A DNA stretch of 64,000 bases, taken from positions 16,863,001 to 16,927,000 of the forward strand of contig NC_135364.1 in NCBI RefSeq assembly GCF_051622035.1, in the 5' to 3' direction. The notes below the pieces were generated by a model, which saw only the letters and a list, made by a program, of their open reading frames with translations, did no database searches and was not told where the DNA came from. Below are positions 59,271 to 64,000 of this stretch, in pieces. A program made the translations under genes and the position numbers. The stretch comes from Arctopsyche grandis (taxonomy: Eukaryota; Arthropoda; Insecta; Trichoptera; Hydropsychidae). Each line of letters begins with the position of its first letter. Position 1 is the stretch's first letter.

Positions 59271-62200
59271 ATAACATTAATTCGTCCAAATATACTCCAT
59301 CCTAGTTACATACGTGTTTGTATTTGTTGATAATACTGTTCTTAACAATTGCCCGATTCTATTATCTATGTAGTATTGTATCATTTTAACTTAATTATGT
59401 TCACATAAGTATCACTTTTCACACGTCATATTAATTTTGAACAGTAGACAAAATTTCATACCCACACAATGTACCTACATATGTATATATGTAGGTGCAT
59501 ATTATAGAACTACTACTCGTATGGAAATCGAGCAAAATTCGATCCACAATGCACCGTAACGCAGTTTAACTATTCACGAAACTAGACCACAAACAACTTT
59601 ACACCGTTGCAATCTATCGATCGATCAAATCGTTCAACCGTCACATTCGTCAACAGTCAAAATGGAGCAATTTCGAATCGCCAATTCTAAAATCGGTGAA
59701 TTCGGTCTCCGACTAATCGGCTCGGGGTTTGTGCGGTCGCATTTTCTCTGGTTAATCATCCCGAGCGCGCCCCCCCGAGCATAATATTATTCATAGAGGG
59801 TGGGTTTTCCTCTTGGCAGAGTAGAGATTGTAGTTATAGCACGCTCCGGCTATGTTCAGAGTCTGCACAATTCAATTTGCTCCAGTCTCCGAGTGCCTCG
59901 GGTGAACCGCTCTCCTCGGATCGAATTTGCTAACGTCCTTGCGGCTATTGTGAATATTATATTGATCCTGAAAACTGTATGGAAACGGTGTTTGAAAATC
60001 TCTTATCGGTGATTGCACTCGTGGCTGGAAACTCGATTCGCGTGCCGTTTCGGTGATGCACAAAAGATTCGTGCAGATATGAGTAATGATGTACTGAGAT
60101 GGATACTATGAATGTTTTTTTCACAATGAAAAACATTAAAATAAGTGAAAGTAAAAAGAGGTTTGTAAAAAAACAATCACCGATCATATCAAAAGCAATA
60201 ATGCTGCCCAAAAACTGACGATTATCTAATTATGTTTTAAATTCTGAAATATTTCATAGTTTATATATGTATGTAGGGATAGCTAAACGACCTTGCTAAA
60301 AAGTTAATGTTAAATGTGTTCTCAATAGAAGAAGCGGTTTTTTATATCCATTGTCACATAATAATGTAATATTTTGCTGGCAGTCATGTTTCAGCAACAC
60401 TGTTATTTCTAGAATTGGACTTTTTATTCAGTATTTTTTTTTTTTTTTTTTTATCAATTTATCTTTGAGAATTTGTACGATATATGTACAAATGTACATC
60501 TAATTAGGTAGCTGAGCGATTGTATGTGAAAACTCTTGAATTAGATTGATCGTGATTCATGAGATATGTATGTACATATGTATATGTACATACATATCTC
60601 GCAGTAAGGAAATTGTGCTGTAAATTATTCCAATTCTTTTCATATTTAAATTTTTCAATTAAATATATAATATTTTAATATCGTTATAGCTTCATATTGA
60701 CATTCATAACGGTCCAAAACGAATGTTTAATTATTTATTTCACAGTAAATTACCATACTTCAGTTTTACTATTCCTCTTGTTACTTTTCCTCCTGCGCTT
60801 GTTTAATCATAAATATTAGAGGAAGCGAATAGGAAACAAGCGCTGAGAGAGACCAATTTTCCGCATGTATTGCAAAAAAATATATATGCATATGTGCAAA
60901 AAAAAATATTAATCAAAACTTACTCGAGGAATAAAATCAAATACAACGCAATTAAATAGTCCACGTTTTAAATAACATACATACAATTCGCCGAAAGTAT
61001 CGTATTTATTTATATTTATTAATTACCAAGTCAAGATGAATATGTAAGTAAAATAACACGTGGAATACTCATTTTAATGGATAAAATCAATCCAGCAGGT
61101 ACACGGTACACTTTGTAGATAAATATATCCAGCGAGATGAAATATGTGTGTCGATAAAACAAAGTTCTATATCCATTCCATTAGTATCAGGTTACATATG
61201 CGGTTCATTATAATACATGACCTGAGATTTTCGCAAACCAGTGTAGTAGCGGTCATCAAATTGTGTGTAATGTGCAATATGCGTGTTTTCAAGTTTGGTA
61301 TGTCAGATTTTTATCGTTCACTCAAACATACTAATGAAATGAAACCTGGCCTTCATATTTTGCTACAAATAATCTAATTTTAAATAGATAATGTGTTTCA
61401 TCAACTGATGAGTATTCTACATATATACGTACTTATAAAATATGCATGTGTGTAATATCATGTTCAGATTATTTGTGTATGTCAAAATTGCCTATACTTT
61501 AATATTTATTCGATAAAAATAAGTCAATTTTCATACACGTTTCAAAGAAAAAGTCGTAATAGTCGATTTGCTTTTATTATTTACCGGAGTTTGCAGAGCT
61601 GCGATTAGTTCAAATAGCCCATAAAGGGCTGATTGAATCTATAAAGTATGTATGCAAATTACATGTTTCAATGTTGACCAAATAGACGTTTTCATTTTAT
61701 TTGCGTACAAATCCATTTTCGACAAAAACGAATCAAAACTTTGATACGAGTGTTTAAATTTTGTTGTAATTGTCACTTGGTTGTAGTGCCGATGACGTCG
61801 ATTCGAGATATTTCCGTCGCTATTAATCTATTACCCCAATTCGATTATTTTTATAATGTAATATATAAAGTTGATGCTAGCAAAAGGTCAAATCTGGGTC
61901 CCCCGCCGTACGACTGCGACGCAAAGGTTAATTTAAGGGGTCGCCAACCTTGATACACGCTCTCGGTCCGCGAAAAAGTTCTCTAAATGGCGTGTGAAAT
62001 GAACTAAATAAAGAATGTAATTGAAATGTTAAAATAGGTGTTTTTATATAATATTACAATAATGAAAATAGCATAAAACATCAATTTTGAAATTGTAGCG
62101 TGTCCAATATTTCACCTAAATAATGACCAAGAATATTTATAAGGAAATTTAAATATTATTAATGATTCGCGTGGCTAAAAAAAGGGTCAATGTCAAATTT

Positions 62201-62928
62201 TTTATTGTATGTAGTGCTGTGAAATCGAGGTTAAATAATTTGAAGAATGTTTACAATTTGAACTACATAATATTCAATTAATATTTGAGTATGTCAACTT
62301 GAGTTACATGTAATTCAAAATAATGTACCTAACGTAATTTAGCATTCATGATACGTAAATATATGTATGTATGTATGTACTTTCTTACATAATTAAGGCT
62401 CTGATGTTTTCGCATATGTATGTATACCTATTAATATATATGTACTCATTGAGAGCTTGATATACATATACATATGTAAGCTGGAGCCGGCTCGGTCTGG
62501 TTCGTGCGAGCCGAAAATCAGTGAATAATTGGGTAACTTGCTTAATCGCAGAAAAAGTTATCAAACCAGATAAATTTTAAAATTGTAACTTGATACTAAT
62601 AAGTAGATTTAGGCGTTGGCTTGGTGCTTTTATAATAACAATAGACACCTCCATTAATGTAAAAAGCAAGAGAGTAAAAAAGCGTGCTCGACAATAGTAA
62701 ACTATTTTTTGTGCAAAGAGTATCGACCCAACGCCGATCATTGATAACAAGTTTAGTAATTTTTATTGATGTGAACTATGTATGTTCTATCAAAAAATTG
62801 TCCTAGCACAAGTTTAAAGGGGAAAAATAGCAAGTATGATTACAATTAATAGTTCGAAAGCGAGAAGAGGTTTCAAACGAAAGAAAATAGTTAAAATATG
62901 TACATTTGTATGTATGTACATATATGTA
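59271..62928. other. Long non-coding stretch, no supported gene
   Basis: A GC-balanced part at 59690-60010 contains short frames on both strands without recognisable content; it could be a promoter. AAGGGGTCGCCAACCTTGAT at 61934-61954 resembles a hAT-type terminus (CAGGGGTCGGCAACC style), but no partner end was found. A poly-T run lies at 60437-60453, and TACATATGTA microsatellites at 60565-60597 and 62360-62475. Confidence 0.4.
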
Positions 62929-63385
62929 TGTTACGGTCCAAATGCTCGCTCCGGTTCATTCATGAACATGCAAGTTTGTTCATACACCAACTATTTGTTT
63001 TGATTTAAGTGCTAACTGTCAAAAACTATCTTCAGATAGATTCGTTAGCATGAAACTTTTGGCTGTCATTGCTTTTGAGCTGCAACCCTTTGAGATGTCA
63101 AAACGCCAAATATTTTAGAAGAAAGGCAAATCCTATAGAAACCACATTGCAACGTTTCCGCTAATTTTTAAAATATTACAACTCATGGTAATCATACATA
63201 CTAATAGGATGGGACAGATTATTGAGAATACTTAAACTTACATATGTCTAATAACTAGTTATTGCATGAACAAACTAGCCAATTTTTTCTTTTGTGTAGG
63301 TACGCTCAGATCGGGTCGTATATGAACAAACTAGTATGTTCATAAATGAACGAAATGTACATATGTATGTACTTGGATTGTAACA
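62929..63385. mobile_element. TGTTACAGTCCAAG MITE, mariner-like, copy 2 (inverted)
   Basis: TGTTACGGTCCAAATGCTC on the left and ACTTGGATTGTAACA on the right are inverted ends with TA on both sides (62927-62928 and 63386-63387). Interior words GCATGAAACTTTTGGCTGTCA and AACCACATTGCAA are the reverse complement of those in copy 1, so the copy lies in opposite orientation. Duplicated GTTCATGAAC-like words occur near both ends. Confidence 0.8.
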
Positions 63386-63653
63386 TATAATATACGTACA
63401 AGGATATTCGAATTTTTTGTCTATGGCGCATTTTTTTATAACTGTCCAATTTTTACCAAATCTTTGTAAGGGTGTTTTTAGCAGCACAACCTTGATTATA
63501 AGCATATACATATGTATGTACATATTACATATGTAAGTTGTAGAATGCGTGCGCGTATATATGTATTTACATATGTTTTTACTCAATGACCATCCTTGCT
63601 CACGTTAATAAGTACAAAACCTCTCATATCTTTAGCTGTAACTAAGCTATGTA

Positions 63654-64000
63654 CAGTGGTGAAGTCGGGCTAGGTCAGGCCAGGTATTTCTTTTTGAGCC
63701 AGGTCGCCGCCCTGGCACTTTGATTGATATAAACATTGTTTTTCGAGTACAATTAAAAAATATTTTGACTAAAATTTAATATAAAATTATGTATTTCAAA
63801 TAATGTGAGCAGACTCTCGTTCTAACACTTGATGACCACAATCGAATAGTAATCTGAGCACATTCAAAACTTAAAAGACGTTTAATGAACTTTATTGGAT
63901 TTTTTTTATCTAAAACCACCCAAAACTTCGAAAGAAAACATGCTTTGAACTATTGACCATACGCACTTGAGGATAGATAAAATGAGGGAGCTCAGCTTAA
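63654..64000 (+). mobile_element. Possible hAT-type element, left end only, cut by window edge
   Basis: CAGTGGTGAAGTCGGGCTAGGTCAGG begins like the CAGTGGTG ends of hAT elements in this window (36353-36783 in particular). The right end, if any, lies outside the window, so the class is a suggestion only. Confidence 0.35.

Overview
The window is AT-rich, intron-bearing nuclear DNA of an animal, most likely an insect. The evidence is a pair of MADF-domain genes with short GT-AG introns, an intron-containing tRNA-Tyr, reverse transcriptase fragments of the kinds abundant in insect genomes, and pervasive (CATA)n/(GTAT)n microsatellites built around TACATATGTA. I cannot name the order or species; a holometabolous insect such as a moth or fly would fit. 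Nothing looks bacterial, and there are no operons, ribosome binding sites or CRISPR arrays.

The secure host genes are few. Two tandem MADF paralogs lie on the minus strand (31.9-32.8 kb and 34.6-35.5 kb). Each can be assembled into three exons with matching boundaries, ending in a highly conserved C-terminal helix block. A minus-strand tRNA-Tyr(GUA) with a 25-base intron lies at 38.5 kb. Weaker gene evidence: a possible first coding exon of a small membrane protein at 56.1 kb (+), a possible internal exon at 25.9-26.1 kb (-), and a GC- and CpG-rich island at 44.7-45.1 kb that may be a promoter plus first exon.

Most of the rest is intergenic or long-intron DNA with many mobile-element remains: two solo LTRs of one family (11.1 and 12.7 kb); a pogo/Tigger transposase pseudogene (17.5-18.5 kb); hAT-type elements with 8-base target duplications (3.4, 28.4, 36.0, 36.4, 56.6 kb); Harbinger-like, piggyBac-like and mariner-like non-autonomous elements; three copies of a tRNA-derived SINE; LINE fragments (22.7, 40, 49.5, 54.7, 58.6, 59.1 kb); and LINE-like 3' ends with (TTTA)n plus a conserved stem (8.7, 43.6, 45.9 kb). 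Nesting is visible: a hAT element in the tail of a SINE at 36.4-37.2 kb, and a 160-base element inside two copies of a larger inverted-repeat element at 27 and 43 kb.

I see no complete autonomous transposon and no unmistakable new multi-gene system. The most interesting items are the MADF pair, including a stop-free intron whose length is a multiple of three; the two-layer composite element; the LINE tails that keep a stem while changing its bases; and the SINE family.
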